Source: Candidatus Roizmanbacteria bacterium RIFOXYC1_FULL_41_16 (GTDB lineage Bacteria > Patescibacteriota > Microgenomatia > UBA1406). Taken from it: 35,177 nt of DNA. Of the stretch, positions 9,321 through 18,654 are shown one piece after another. The stretch is from NCBI GenBank assembly GCA_001788295.1, contig MGBO01000012.1:1-35177 (forward strand). The letters are read 5' to 3'. The position numbers and the translations under genes are program-made. A model generated the notes under the pieces. The model had not been told where the DNA came from. It saw only the letters and a program-made list of their open reading frames with translations, and ran no database searches. Positions within the stretch are counted from its first letter, which is position 1; each line of letters starts with the position of its first letter.

Positions 9321-9881
9321 CTAGTTTCGCAAATAGGTAAACAGCTGGTAAGTAAGGGTCTGAGTAGGCAAATAGCTGACCCGGGGAATGGTGGAAAGAC
9401 TAAGTTTGATTTTGGCCAGTCTGGTTTCGATTTTCTCCAGACTCGAATCCTCTGAATTAACCGTCACCGGAAAGTCAGTATCAGAATTACTGATTAGAAC
9501 TTGAGAGTAACTTGGAGCATTCAAAACCGCGCTGATTGAGGCCAACTGATTGTCTTTTATATAGTAACCAAAACAATTGTCCGAACGATCTCTAAACATC
9601 ACTGATTCACTTGCACCGGCTAGGGATAGGCTGAATTCAGCTTCACTCAAACAAGTCTCATCCACTTTGTGAGCATTGGTGCGGATAGTATAGGTCATCT
9701 GATTAGTAACAAAGTCACCCACCTCTTTTAACCTTTGCAATTGACTGATTTGAATCTGAAGTCGCAGTAGGGTGAAAACAATCGAAAACATAGCAGGTAA
9801 AATCAAGCCAATAATGGCAATAACCACAATAATCTCAACTAAAGTAAACCCTTTTTGAGGTCGTTTATAAACCATAGTCAT
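9321..9881 (-). CDS. Type IV pilin-like protein (pseudopilin 1)
   Basis: QKG|FTLVEIIVVIAIIGLILPAM class III prepilin signal; start taken at the internal ATG (track ORF to 9896). Confidence 0.85.
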   Translation of the reverse strand: MTMVYKRPQKGFTLVEIIVVIAIIGLILPAMFSIVFTLLRLQIQISQLQRLKEVGDFVTNQMTYTIRTNAHKVDETCLSEAEFSLSLAGASESVMFRDRSDNCFGYYIKDNQLASISAVLNAPSYSQVLISNSDTDFPVTVNSEDSSLEKIETRLAKIKLSLSTIPRVSYLPTQTLTYQLFTYLRN

Positions 9882-10341
9882 ATAAAGAAAGTTCAATCGT
9901 TACTAATTTGGTCTGATTAAGTAAACGATAGCTTGTAACAATCTGCACGTTAATCTGTTCATCTGTCGCTGAAGTCAAAGTAAGTTCACGTTTATAAAAA
10001 TCGTCCAAGTCAAAACCGGTACACTCTCCCGAGGTCATAATCGCATTGGCGTCAAGGCCGATATTTGAATTATTAAAACAATAGGTTGTACCTGTAGGCG
10101 TAGACTTGGCCAGCAAACCAGAATAACCAAACAAGCGATACTCTCTCTGAAATTTAAGCCATTCGGCCAGTTCTTCATTATAACGGCTGGACATCAAGCG
10201 ATGCCGAGCGTCATTAAGTGAAAGCGCGCTGTAGGAAACGCTGGCAACCAAGGCAACAATAGCGACAGTAAAAACCGAAACAAACACCAGAACTTCAATT
10301 AAAGAAAATCCGTGATTATTAAGGACAGGTGACTTGATCAT
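9865..10341 (-). CDS. Type IV pilin-like protein (pseudopilin 2)
   Basis: NHG|FSLIEVLVFVSVFTVAIVALV prepilin signal. Confidence 0.85.
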   Translation of the reverse strand: MIKSPVLNNHGFSLIEVLVFVSVFTVAIVALVASVSYSALSLNDARHRLMSSRYNEELAEWLKFQREYRLFGYSGLLAKSTPTGTTYCFNNSNIGLDANAIMTSGECTGFDLDDFYKRELTLTSATDEQINVQIVTSYRLLNQTKLVTIELSLYDYGL

Positions 10342-10834
10342 TTGAGGTAATTATTCCCAACTCATTAATGCTTAAACTGGCACACTGTTCAAGAACGACA
10401 TTTTTTAGAATAATAGTTATACCAGCCGTCTGACCGAACAAATCCAAGAGTTCCCCACTGGAATGACTGAAGTAAACACTGGCATTTGTCGGACTGACTA
10501 GCTCAATGTTTCTGAATTTAGAAATCTCAAGAATATTTAAGTTATTGGAGGTGCCCTCTTCCAGATAAAATCGAGTCAAAGTATCGGCAGAGGAATTGAG
10601 AATAAAACCATATCCCTGAAATCCGGATAAAGACACTCCCTCTGGTAGTAATAAAGAAGTGGAACCTAACCTGATGTTATCAATGTGACTACGAACTGTG
10701 GCAAGAGCATTTTGAAGACTTTGTCGCTCTTGTTGACGAAAATAATTGGTGGTCGACCAACCGATGAATAAGCTGATGATCGTAATGACAACAAGAAGTT
10801 CAATCAGAGTGAAGCCGGCTCTATTCTTCACCAA
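10319..10834 (-). CDS. Type IV pilin-like protein (pseudopilin 3)
   Basis: RAG|FTLIELLVVITIISLFIG prepilin signal. Confidence 0.87.
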   Translation of the reverse strand: MVKNRAGFTLIELLVVITIISLFIGWSTTNYFRQQERQSLQNALATVRSHIDNIRLGSTSLLLPEGVSLSGFQGYGFILNSSADTLTRFYLEEGTSNNLNILEISKFRNIELVSPTNASVYFSHSSGELLDLFGQTAGITIILKNVVLEQCASLSINELGIITSNDQVTCP

Positions 10835-11249
10835 GAGGCGTTAATTTGTAATTACAAGTAACGCCGGTGCCACAACTATTGCTAACAGAGCAACAAGTAG
10901 TAGTGTTGCTGGTTTGCTCAAGCGAGGCACACAAATCATAGTTAAGCTGATTACCGGAAACACCGGGAGAAGGACAGTAAACATAACTAGCCTGAGTTTT
11001 GGGATCAACAGGAACATTGTTAACATATTTGCTAGGAATAAGCTCGGATAAATCTAAGGGATAATAATTGTTTTCTGAGCGATACATTTCTAGAGCTGAA
11101 CGAAGATTCTCCAAGTCCGCTTTGCGTCTGGAATCACGGGATTGGCGCGACAGAGAAATGTAGGAAGTAACACCGATTCCAGCCAAAATAGCAATAATGG
11201 TTGCCACAACCAATAACTCGACTAAAGTAAAACCTTTATTAATTTTCAT
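10821..11249 (-). CDS. Type IV pilin-like protein (pseudopilin 4), Cys-containing C-terminus
   Basis: NKG|FTLVELLVVATIIAILAGIGVTSYISLSRQSRDSRRKADLENLRSALEMYRSENNYYP; TTCCSVSNSCGTGVTC tail. Confidence 0.9.
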   Translation of the reverse strand: MKINKGFTLVELLVVATIIAILAGIGVTSYISLSRQSRDSRRKADLENLRSALEMYRSENNYYPLDLSELIPSKYVNNVPVDPKTQASYVYCPSPGVSGNQLNYDLCASLEQTSNTTTCCSVSNSCGTGVTCNYKLTPLGEE

Positions 11250-11635
11250 TGCTGATTGGTAACGCAGATTGTACCGGCTAACTCAGGCGTGGCACAAAGA
11301 GTAAAGCCCGTATCGTCACAAGTACCGCCACAGGTATAGGCTGAGCCTGTTTTGGGGTCAAGCGGCAGCTTATCTGAGGGCAGGAGCATAATGGTCGGGG
11401 CATCTGGACAGAAAATAGCAAAGTCGGCTTCAGTTGTCATTGTTGGATAAACATAGCCACATACAGAATAATATTGTTCGGCTGCTTGCTGAATAGTCTT
11501 AAGATCAGACGCGCGGCGGGCGTCACGAGTTTTTTTTTGGGTGGTTGAATAACTACTGACCGCAATTGCCAATAAGATGCTGATAATACCAATAACCACC
11601 AAAAGCTCTAATAAACTAAACCCTTTATTTTTCAT
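11246..11635 (-). CDS. Type IV pilin-like protein (pseudopilin 5)
   Basis: NKG|FSLLELLVVIGIISILLAIAVSSYSTTQKKTRDARRASDLKTIQQAAEQYY; GspG-like. Confidence 0.9.
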   Translation of the reverse strand: MKNKGFSLLELLVVIGIISILLAIAVSSYSTTQKKTRDARRASDLKTIQQAAEQYYSVCGYVYPTMTTEADFAIFCPDAPTIMLLPSDKLPLDPKTGSAYTCGGTCDDTGFTLCATPELAGTICVTNQQ

Positions 11636-12111
11636 GGCTCATTTTTATAATACCACGAATTGGACGGACAATCAGTGAAATTTATATTAGGACTGGATTG
11701 ACCTTCAGAATCAGAACTGTCCTCCAAACAAATTCCGACAAAATATTCTAGATTAGAAACTTGAACATAACGATAAAAATAATTAGTTGAAAAACTATCG
11801 TATAAGGGGTCTTTGGGTACTTGATTCATATAGGTGACACTATCAACGGTCCAGGGTTGCCCAGGCGTAACATCAATCGAAAAAGAGGCCGAAGTAGTCG
11901 GATAAGTAGGCGGGCTTTGGTTGAGCTTGTAAAGCTCAAGGGCTTCAACCAAAGCTTTGACTCCGGATTTTCGGGACTGATCACGGCTTTGAATCCGTAA
12001 CTGATTGAAATTCGGCAACATCAAACCAACAATAATAGCAATGATGGCGATTACAACGAGAATCTCAATGAGGGTAAAGCCTTTGTTTAACGAAACTGTT
12101 ATGTGTTTCAT
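11632..12111 (-). CDS. Type IV pilin-like protein (pseudopilin 6)
   Basis: LNKG|FTLIEILVVIAIIAIIVGLMLPNF; start taken at MKHITVSLNKG (track ORF extends to 12162). Confidence 0.88.
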   Translation of the reverse strand: MKHITVSLNKGFTLIEILVVIAIIAIIVGLMLPNFNQLRIQSRDQSRKSGVKALVEALELYKLNQSPPTYPTTSASFSIDVTPGQPWTVDSVTYMNQVPKDPLYDSFSTNYFYRYVQVSNLEYFVGICLEDSSDSEGQSSPNINFTDCPSNSWYYKNEP

Positions 12112-12122
12112 ACTATCTAAAT

Positions 12123-12590
12123 TTAAGGTGTACTGTTTGGGCTGGCAATACCATAATAGCACTTATTGCCACAACCAATCCCGCAGTCAGCAACATATTC
12201 CTGATAACTGCTGTCACGCTCATTTTCCAAACAACTGTACAACTGGTAACTCTGATAACTGTCTAGTTCAGAAGAATTGTAATAATAGTTGTAAGTATCG
12301 CCGTCTGGATCAGAAGGATCAACAGGTAATTGTTTCATATAAAATCTTGTGTTATCCGCCGGATTGTATAGTGGACTTCCCCAAATAACCTCTTCCATAG
12401 TTGGATATGTGTTGTTTTGGGCGTAGTAAAGCTCAAGAGCTCGGCCAACTTGCTCCAAATCTTGTTTGCGACGATTGTCCCGGCCACGCTTAAGTGAAGT
12501 CAAATAAGTTCCCATAATAATAGTTGCCAAAATCCCAATCATAGCAATAACAACCAAAATTTCCATTAACGTAAAACCGCTTTTTTTCAT
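12123..12590 (-). CDS. Type IV pilin-like protein (pseudopilin 7), Cys-rich C-terminus
   Basis: MKKSG|FTLMEILVVIAMIGILATIIMGTYLTSLKRGRDNRRKQDLEQVGRALELYY; CGIGCGNKCYYG tail. Confidence 0.9.
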   Translation of the reverse strand: MKKSGFTLMEILVVIAMIGILATIIMGTYLTSLKRGRDNRRKQDLEQVGRALELYYAQNNTYPTMEEVIWGSPLYNPADNTRFYMKQLPVDPSDPDGDTYNYYYNSSELDSYQSYQLYSCLENERDSSYQEYVADCGIGCGNKCYYGIASPNSTP

Positions 12591-12592
12591 TT

Positions 12593-13303
12593 TTAATTTC
12601 CGCAATTACCCAAACACCAGTTGGCTTTACAAAAAATTGTAGCATATCCTTGCTGGCAAGAAAGATCAGTACATATTTTGCACCGGTCGTTAAGAATTGG
12701 ACGATTGGGATAACACGACCAATAATCAGTGTCTCTGTAACAGGGTTCAATCAAAAAATTACTCGAACTGACATAATAATTAAAATAATGATTAGAAATG
12801 GAGTTACCAGGATCATTTTCGTCAAGAAAGTAGCTACAGCCATATTGACAACCGACTTCGTTGATAATCGGATCGCTTTCGTTTTCCAGCCTGGTAAAAA
12901 TAGCGTATTTTTGAGCGCTGTCAAAAAGCAGATAGTAATAATCAGACTCGGGTGAGTTTGGTTCACATGGCAACTCATTAAAATAATTATTCATCACTTG
13001 ACTGGTTTTACGACTACCACAAACTTTGCCGGCTAAAGCCGTGTCCCAATTAGCACTGACGTCATCAGCCAATTCATAAGACAGTTCAAATTGACTGGGA
13101 TAACGATTATGGTCGTTGTGAAAATCTTCTAATATTTTCTGTAACTTGGATAGACTTTCTTTACGCTTGGTGTCGCGAACTTTATAAATCTGATTAAAAT
13201 AATTAGCACTGTAGACACCAAAAATAACAATGCTCAAAATAATAACTACAATCAGTAATTCTCCCAAAGTCATGCCACGATTTTTCCTTAAATTAGAAAG
13301 CAT
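12593..13303 (-). CDS. Atypical pilin-like protein (pseudopilin 8) with strongly Cys-rich C-terminal domain
   Basis: NRG|MTLGELLIVVIILSIVIFGVYSANYF; about 15 Cys in the distal half (CQYGCSYF, CYRDTDYWSCYP, CKICTDLSCQQGYATIFCKANWCLGNCGN). Confidence 0.82.
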   Translation of the reverse strand: MLSNLRKNRGMTLGELLIVVIILSIVIFGVYSANYFNQIYKVRDTKRKESLSKLQKILEDFHNDHNRYPSQFELSYELADDVSANWDTALAGKVCGSRKTSQVMNNYFNELPCEPNSPESDYYYLLFDSAQKYAIFTRLENESDPIINEVGCQYGCSYFLDENDPGNSISNHYFNYYVSSSNFLIEPCYRDTDYWSCYPNRPILNDRCKICTDLSCQQGYATIFCKANWCLGNCGN

Positions 13304-14013
13304 AGTGCGGTTATAAAACCTAACGATAAAAATGGACCAAAACTGACAGTTGATTTCATTTTCTTTTTTCTTAGCAAAATCAGTATGGCAGAGACGATTC
13401 CTCCTGTCAAGAAAGCCAGATAAATAGCCAGAAGCAAGGATTGTAAAGGCAAGGCTAAACCAATCACAAACACATATTTTACATCACCATAGCCCATGGC
13501 AGTGCCGTGGCTAAAATGATTAATCATCCAAAATAAAAACGCTATCAGTAATGACCCCAATAAAAAGATGTGTAGAACATTAAAGCGCAGCAATAGTGTT
13601 GCTATTAGGAAAACAATCAAGAGCTGATCAGGAATAACCTGATAGTAATAATCGGCCAAACCAATTGCCAAAGCGACTAGAATCAAAACTAATAATAGCC
13701 AATGTTCATAAGTGAATTGCCAGTTAATGCGATAAAACCAAAAAAGAAAAAGTGCTCCAGTAATAATCTCGAAAAAAAAGTGACTGGCGGGTATCGGGTG
13801 CTTACAGTTTCGACAACGACTACGAAGGAAAAGATAAGAAAAAACCGGAATCAAATCATACCACTTAATGGTTTGGTGACAACTGTCACAGCGTGATCGA
13901 CCCCACAAAGACATCCCTAAAGGTAACCGAGAGGCGACTACATTGAGAAAAGATCCTAAAGCCGCTCCGATTATCATAATATAGCCCCATAATAAAAAAA
14001 AGATCAAATTCAT
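13288..14013 (-). CDS. pilD: Prepilin peptidase (PilD/GspO-like, A24)
   Basis: GAALGSFLNVVASRLP, CDSCHQTIKWYDLIPVFSYLFLRSRCRNCKHPI, AIGLADYYYQVIPDQLL, GYGDVKYV; start taken at MNLIFF (track ORF to 14070). Confidence 0.92.
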   Translation of the reverse strand: MNLIFFLLWGYIMIIGAALGSFLNVVASRLPLGMSLWGRSRCDSCHQTIKWYDLIPVFSYLFLRSRCRNCKHPIPASHFFFEIITGALFLFWFYRINWQFTYEHWLLLVLILVALAIGLADYYYQVIPDQLLIVFLIATLLLRFNVLHIFLLGSLLIAFLFWMINHFSHGTAMGYGDVKYVFVIGLALPLQSLLLAIYLAFLTGGIVSAILILLRKKKMKSTVSFGPFLSLGFITALCFLI

Positions 14014-14019
14014 ATTCTT

Positions 14020-14027
14020 TGTATAAT
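14020..14027. promoter_or_regulatory. Overlapping divergent -10 elements between pilD (-) and the YfhO-like gene (+)
   Basis: Plus TATAAT 14022-14027, 8 nt before ATG 14036; minus TATACA 14025-14020, 6 nt before ATG at 14013. Confidence 0.4.
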
Positions 14028-14035
14028 CATAAATC

Positions 14036-16210
14036 ATGAGACGACTAATTAAAAGCCTACTTGCATACATTTTTTTTGCTCTACTTAGCCTGGCTTTTTT
14101 TAATCAGCTTTTTTTTCCGACTTTAAAAATCTATTATCCGGCCGATTTTTCGACCTCTGATCTTATCAATGTCAGCCTGTCGTTAAAGCATTATTTAGCT
14201 TCTAGCTTGGCTCAGAATCAACTACCTTTTGTCAGTTTAAAAGTGGGAAACGGGTTTCCGATTTTGGCTGAAAGTCAGATTGGAGCTTTTAATCTTTATA
14301 ATCTTTTTCTTTATAAATTCGTCCCTATTATCTGGGCGTTTAATATAACCTATGTTTTGAGCATGATTGTGATGATGAGTTTTGGCTATCTTCTTGGACA
14401 ATATTTATGGCACAAGAAAAGTATTGCCATTTTTTTTACGATCACTTTTGCCTTTTCCACAGCTGTATTTCTTAAAATTGTGCATCAAGACTTACTCAAA
14501 GCAATTGCTTTGATTCCGGCTCTTTTTTACTTCTTTTTGATGGCCACAGACAGACATTCAAACAAATTAATGGTCCTCTCTGCATTTATTGCCGGCCAAC
14601 AGTTTCTTTTGGGTCATTACTTTTACAGCTTAGCCACAAATATATTTTTGCTAATTTTGATTGTCTACGAATTTTACCGTACAAAAAAACTTAAGCTTTT
14701 AAAGCTCTATTTTGTTTATATTTTGATTTTTCTTCTGATAGCTAGTCCACAACTGGTACAAACTTTGCTTTTTCTGCAATACTCAACCAGATCAGAGTCC
14801 GGTGGTGGGGTTTTATATAATTCTGCTTTTGAAAGTCAATATTTACTGACCTTTCTACATCCCTTTCCTTTTGGTCAAATCAAAAACGGTGATATTTTTA
14901 CTTCGGCTATGTGGCTAAAGAGCAAGATGTCTCCTTGGGAGGGTAATTTGTTTACCGGGTTTATGGTTCCGATAATATTGATCTATGCTTCTTTTAGGAA
15001 ATTTTTAGCCAAAAATTTGCGCCTTTGGACACATAAATGGCCGCACAGAAAACTTTTTTTTATTTTATTTATTTTGTCTTTTTTGTTTATGTTTGGCGGC
15101 AAGACACCGTTTCGCATCATTTTCAGTTTACCGCTAATTAATGGTTTTCGGGCGCTCGCCCGATTCAGCGCTTTAACCGTCTTTTTTGGATTAATTTGCT
15201 TTGGTTACCTGCTCAAAGAGCTGAATTTGAATAAGTATGTTTATGGAGTCATTATTAGCCTCCAACTAGTCACTTTTGCCTTCATTTATCACCAATATTA
15301 CCCAACCGTCAGTCCGGCGCTGGTTTTAAATCCCCCGCCAATTGTCAAATATCTAAAACAACATCATGGTAGTGTCTACGAATATGGAGTGACCAAAAAA
15401 TGGAGTCAAACCTTTTACAATCACGGTTACCAAGCGCTAGATAAATATCTGCTCTATCAGAATGGCAATTTCCCTTATCTTAACTTAATGCATGATGTCC
15501 CAACCTGTGGCATTTTTAAAGGCTCTGGTTTTAATGATCGTTATTACAGCGCAATTATCAAAAGCCTTGATTACAGCCTTTCCGGAGACGCCAAAGATAA
15601 GACTTTGTCTAACCAGTCACAACAGTTACTCAATCATCTTGGCTGTTCCCACTTGATTAGCACTGTTAAATATAAAAATATCACTCCCCGACTAACATAT
15701 CGCAAACTGTTTGTTTACAAGTTAGAAAAGAATTCCATATTTGCTCAGTTTTATTCCATAACCGAAAGTTACTATGATGATCAGGACTTTTTGAATTTGA
15801 TTGTTGCTGACAAAACTGGCAATAGAAAACTGTACTTGAAGAACACCAGTCAAAAAGCTTATTCAAGTCAAGCCAAAGTAACCATAAATAAAATTTCAGA
15901 CCAAAAAGTCGGCCTGCAGGTTGAAAGTACCGGGTCAGGATATGTGTTTATTCGCATCTATAACTTTAACGGCTGGCAGGCCACTATCAATAACAAACCA
16001 GTCCCAATTGAACAAGCTAATTTAAATTATATGGCAGTTCCAATAAGTGGGGCGGGCCAACATCAAGTAAAACTGTTTTATCAACCACCCCTTTGGAAAA
16101 TAACGTTTTTATTGACAGTAGTTGGCTATGTTCTGGTAATTATTGTAATAGTCGGTATTGTTGAGCCCAATACTCATAGCCCTGACGATTCTGGTAGCAG
16201 GAAACCATAA
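14036..16210 (+). CDS. YfhO-like polytopic membrane protein (glycosylation/lipid-linked sugar type)
   Basis: Many TM helices; conserved features such as VGNGFPILAESQIGAFNLYN and the C-terminal YNFNGWQATINNKPVPIEQANLNYMAVPISGAGQHQVKLFYQP. Confidence 0.75.
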   Translation: MRRLIKSLLAYIFFALLSLAFFNQLFFPTLKIYYPADFSTSDLINVSLSLKHYLASSLAQNQLPFVSLKVGNGFPILAESQIGAFNLYNLFLYKFVPIIWAFNITYVLSMIVMMSFGYLLGQYLWHKKSIAIFFTITFAFSTAVFLKIVHQDLLKAIALIPALFYFFLMATDRHSNKLMVLSAFIAGQQFLLGHYFYSLATNIFLLILIVYEFYRTKKLKLLKLYFVYILIFLLIASPQLVQTLLFLQYSTRSESGGGVLYNSAFESQYLLTFLHPFPFGQIKNGDIFTSAMWLKSKMSPWEGNLFTGFMVPIILIYASFRKFLAKNLRLWTHKWPHRKLFFILFILSFLFMFGGKTPFRIIFSLPLINGFRALARFSALTVFFGLICFGYLLKELNLNKYVYGVIISLQLVTFAFIYHQYYPTVSPALVLNPPPIVKYLKQHHGSVYEYGVTKKWSQTFYNHGYQALDKYLLYQNGNFPYLNLMHDVPTCGIFKGSGFNDRYYSAIIKSLDYSLSGDAKDKTLSNQSQQLLNHLGCSHLISTVKYKNITPRLTYRKLFVYKLEKNSIFAQFYSITESYYDDQDFLNLIVADKTGNRKLYLKNTSQKAYSSQAKVTINKISDQKVGLQVESTGSGYVFIRIYNFNGWQATINNKPVPIEQANLNYMAVPISGAGQHQVKLFYQPPLWKITFLLTVVGYVLVIIVIVGIVEPNTHSPDDSGSRKP

Positions 16211-18044
16211 GTTTAGAAAGAACAAGAGCAGTTTCGCTAATTTTTTGATAACTAAAATCCTTGAGTAATATAGTTTGCGCTTGATCACACTGCCCTGCTC
16301 TGGATAAAGATAAAGCATATAAAACGTTTAGATCATGATGACCTTGATTGATTGAATAACCAATCTCAGCGTTTTTTAATGATAAAGTCAATCGATTTTG
16401 CTTTTTGTATTTTAATGCTAATCCATAAAAGTGTTTAGCATAAAAAGATTGCAGTTCCTTGTAAAAATAAATCGGATATATTGATTGACTTTTCTTTAGA
16501 AAATCAAGATTGAGTTTTGGCAAGGCGCCGGTGGGTTTGTTTTGAGATTGAAGAGTAATCTCGTCGAGCAGGCCAAAACCAGTTAATCTAAACTGAGGAT
16601 TGCCTATATAGGTATTAGTAAATATCCGCCGCTTAGCTAAATTGAGTTTGATAAATTGATGACCAATTTTATCGCTGTTTAAAGACGGAATGTATAAATC
16701 AGGATAATTATGTTTTAGGACTCTTTGGTAATTCGGTTTATAAAGATGAGATAAAGAAACAAGAATGATGTCAGGCCGGACCTTAAGAACAGAATGATAG
16801 TATTGGACTGGAAAAAGATCCATGTCACGCCCCATCAACAAAAGGCTGTTCTTGGGCAACTGACTCAGATAATTATTGGCATGTTGTTTAAAATAAGTAT
16901 TTTGAGACAAGAGGGAAATAAACAGAATATTTTTTAAACTAAACAAGATTGGGATCATAATTAGGACTATTAACCAGATACCACGATAAATCAGTTTGGC
17001 TAAGGCTTGTTTAAGAATAAATCTGGTTAACAGATGCCTGACCACGTTAAAGAATCCCTGATAGCCGACAAAGATAAAGATCGGCATAAAAATAAAAGAG
17101 AGCAAAAAATAGCGCTCCAACACGCCTTTGCTAAAATCTGAATATAAACTAACATCGGTGTAAAAAATAAGTAAAGGTCCGTACAACAACCAAAGAAAAA
17201 TTAGCGGCAGATATTGACGCCAATAAGACTTAATAATCACGATTATGCCAATAATGGCCAAACCAACACCAATTACAGTAAAATTATTAACCAGACTATT
17301 TAAGTAAAATTGAAGATTGCCAAATTTGCTAAAAAAACTTTGGTAGCTGCCCAAAGAGGTTGAAAAAAAACCATACTGGGCTCGAGTAAGCAGGCGCCAC
17401 AAGCCCAGGAAATTGTGCCTTTCCCAATAGATCAACGAGTTCTCGTTCCAGATAAGATAATAAAAAAAATAGGGTAATAAGGCTAAAACAAGATAGAAAA
17501 ACAACAATAGCTTGTTTTTTTTAAAAAAATTGATGACTTGATTAAATCGGTGTCGCTGAAAAAACAGATAGACCAGCAAGGACAGCATAATCACATAATG
17601 GAACAGAACGCCGATCAAGAATGTCATCCAAAACAAACGATGATCACGTTCCTGACGATTATTTAGAAAACGTAACAAAAAAAAACTATTCAGACTGATA
17701 ATAAAAATCGACAGAGTATAAATCTCTGGAACCAGGCTGTAGATCAAAAACAAATAAGAAAAACCAAGATAAACGATCGGTACTAATTGGTCTATTAATC
17801 CAGAAGTTTTAAACTTAAGCTGTTTAGCAAGATTCTTAGTTATAAAAAATAGACTAATCAGTGTTAGAACTCCAAACAGAGAGCTCATAGCCCCAATCTT
17901 CTGGGCCGCTGTACCAAAAGGAATTAGTCTAAATATAAAACCGATCAAATAGTAAATTGGAAATCCGGGCGGATGAATAGAACCGCGATTGTAAATAGCT
18001 GAAACAATATCACCAGAATCAGCTGCCCAGATATCCTGAAACAT
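16140..18044 (-). CDS. DUF2723/TMEM260-like (O-mannosyltransferase-type) membrane glycosyltransferase, possibly N-terminally short
   Basis: DSGDIVSAIYNRGSIHPPGFPIYYLIGFIFRLIPFGTAAQKIGAMSSLFG matches the DUF2723 signature; multiple TM helices; TPR-like C-terminus. Confidence 0.75.
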   Translation of the reverse strand: MFQDIWAADSGDIVSAIYNRGSIHPPGFPIYYLIGFIFRLIPFGTAAQKIGAMSSLFGVLTLISLFFITKNLAKQLKFKTSGLIDQLVPIVYLGFSYLFLIYSLVPEIYTLSIFIISLNSFFLLRFLNNRQERDHRLFWMTFLIGVLFHYVIMLSLLVYLFFQRHRFNQVINFFKKNKLLLFFYLVLALLPYFFYYLIWNENSLIYWERHNFLGLWRLLTRAQYGFFSTSLGSYQSFFSKFGNLQFYLNSLVNNFTVIGVGLAIIGIIVIIKSYWRQYLPLIFLWLLYGPLLIFYTDVSLYSDFSKGVLERYFLLSFIFMPIFIFVGYQGFFNVVRHLLTRFILKQALAKLIYRGIWLIVLIMIPILFSLKNILFISLLSQNTYFKQHANNYLSQLPKNSLLLMGRDMDLFPVQYYHSVLKVRPDIILVSLSHLYKPNYQRVLKHNYPDLYIPSLNSDKIGHQFIKLNLAKRRIFTNTYIGNPQFRLTGFGLLDEITLQSQNKPTGALPKLNLDFLKKSQSIYPIYFYKELQSFYAKHFYGLALKYKKQNRLTLSLKNAEIGYSINQGHHDLNVLYALSLSRAGQCDQAQTILLKDFSYQKISETALVLSKLMVSCYQNRQGYEYWAQQYRLLQ

Positions 18045-18066
18045 TAAACGTAATTATAGCTGACGA

Positions 18067-18606
18067 TCAATAGATACACCAGAAGCAAGCGGTGTTACTG
18101 CCGCCATTGACAGCACATTCACCGGTCGCGTCTGAAACTGGACCGTAATACTCAGTTGAGTAATCTGCAGAGGTAAATTTGGTATTACTGTCAGCCTCGC
18201 TAAAAGACTTTGATTGAGGGTCAAAACACATAGCAATATGTGAATTTGTCAATGTTGCGTCTTCTTTTGAAATATAAATGGCATCAAGACTTCCCTCAGC
18301 GAGTTCAATAAAGTTGTCCTTAAGTTCACCGGCATCAATTAAAGGCTGAATGACAACTTCTGGTGTAATTGTTTCAACGGTGGCGGCTGTATCAGTAATA
18401 GCGTCCCAGCCTGTTGGCCAAGCGTTTTTAAGAGCATAATAACGAATACCGGCATTAAAAATTTCCTGAGTGGTATTACGGACGCCAGTATCAGCACCTT
18501 TTCGGAATTGTTCAAAAGGATCAATTGCGGCCAAAAGGGCTACGGCTAAAGTACCAAGTAAAGCAATAACGATTAGCAACTCAATTAACGTAAAACCCTT
18601 TTTCAT
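18067..18606 (-). CDS. Type IV pilin, candidate major pilin
   Basis: MKKG|FTLIELLIVIALLGTLAVALLAAIDPFEQFRKGADTGVRNTTQEIFNAGIRYYALKNAWPT; own promoter, monocistronic position. Confidence 0.85.
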   Translation of the reverse strand: MKKGFTLIELLIVIALLGTLAVALLAAIDPFEQFRKGADTGVRNTTQEIFNAGIRYYALKNAWPTGWDAITDTAATVETITPEVVIQPLIDAGELKDNFIELAEGSLDAIYISKEDATLTNSHIAMCFDPQSKSFSEADSNTKFTSADYSTEYYGPVSDATGECAVNGGSNTACFWCIY

Positions 18607-18654
18607 AATTATTTTAAATTAGTAATACATTCAGAATAGAATATCTAAAATTGT

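Noticed and set aside
12005-12978. ORFs 12005..12388, 12650..12955 (+), 12490..12750 and 12751..12978 (-)
   Set aside because: Lie over the pseudopilin genes in other frames; no supporting features.
9321-13303. Pseudopilin array as a recombination cassette or CRISPR-like repeat
   Set aside because: Similarity is limited to the prepilin signal helix; no direct nucleotide repeats with regular spacing were seen.
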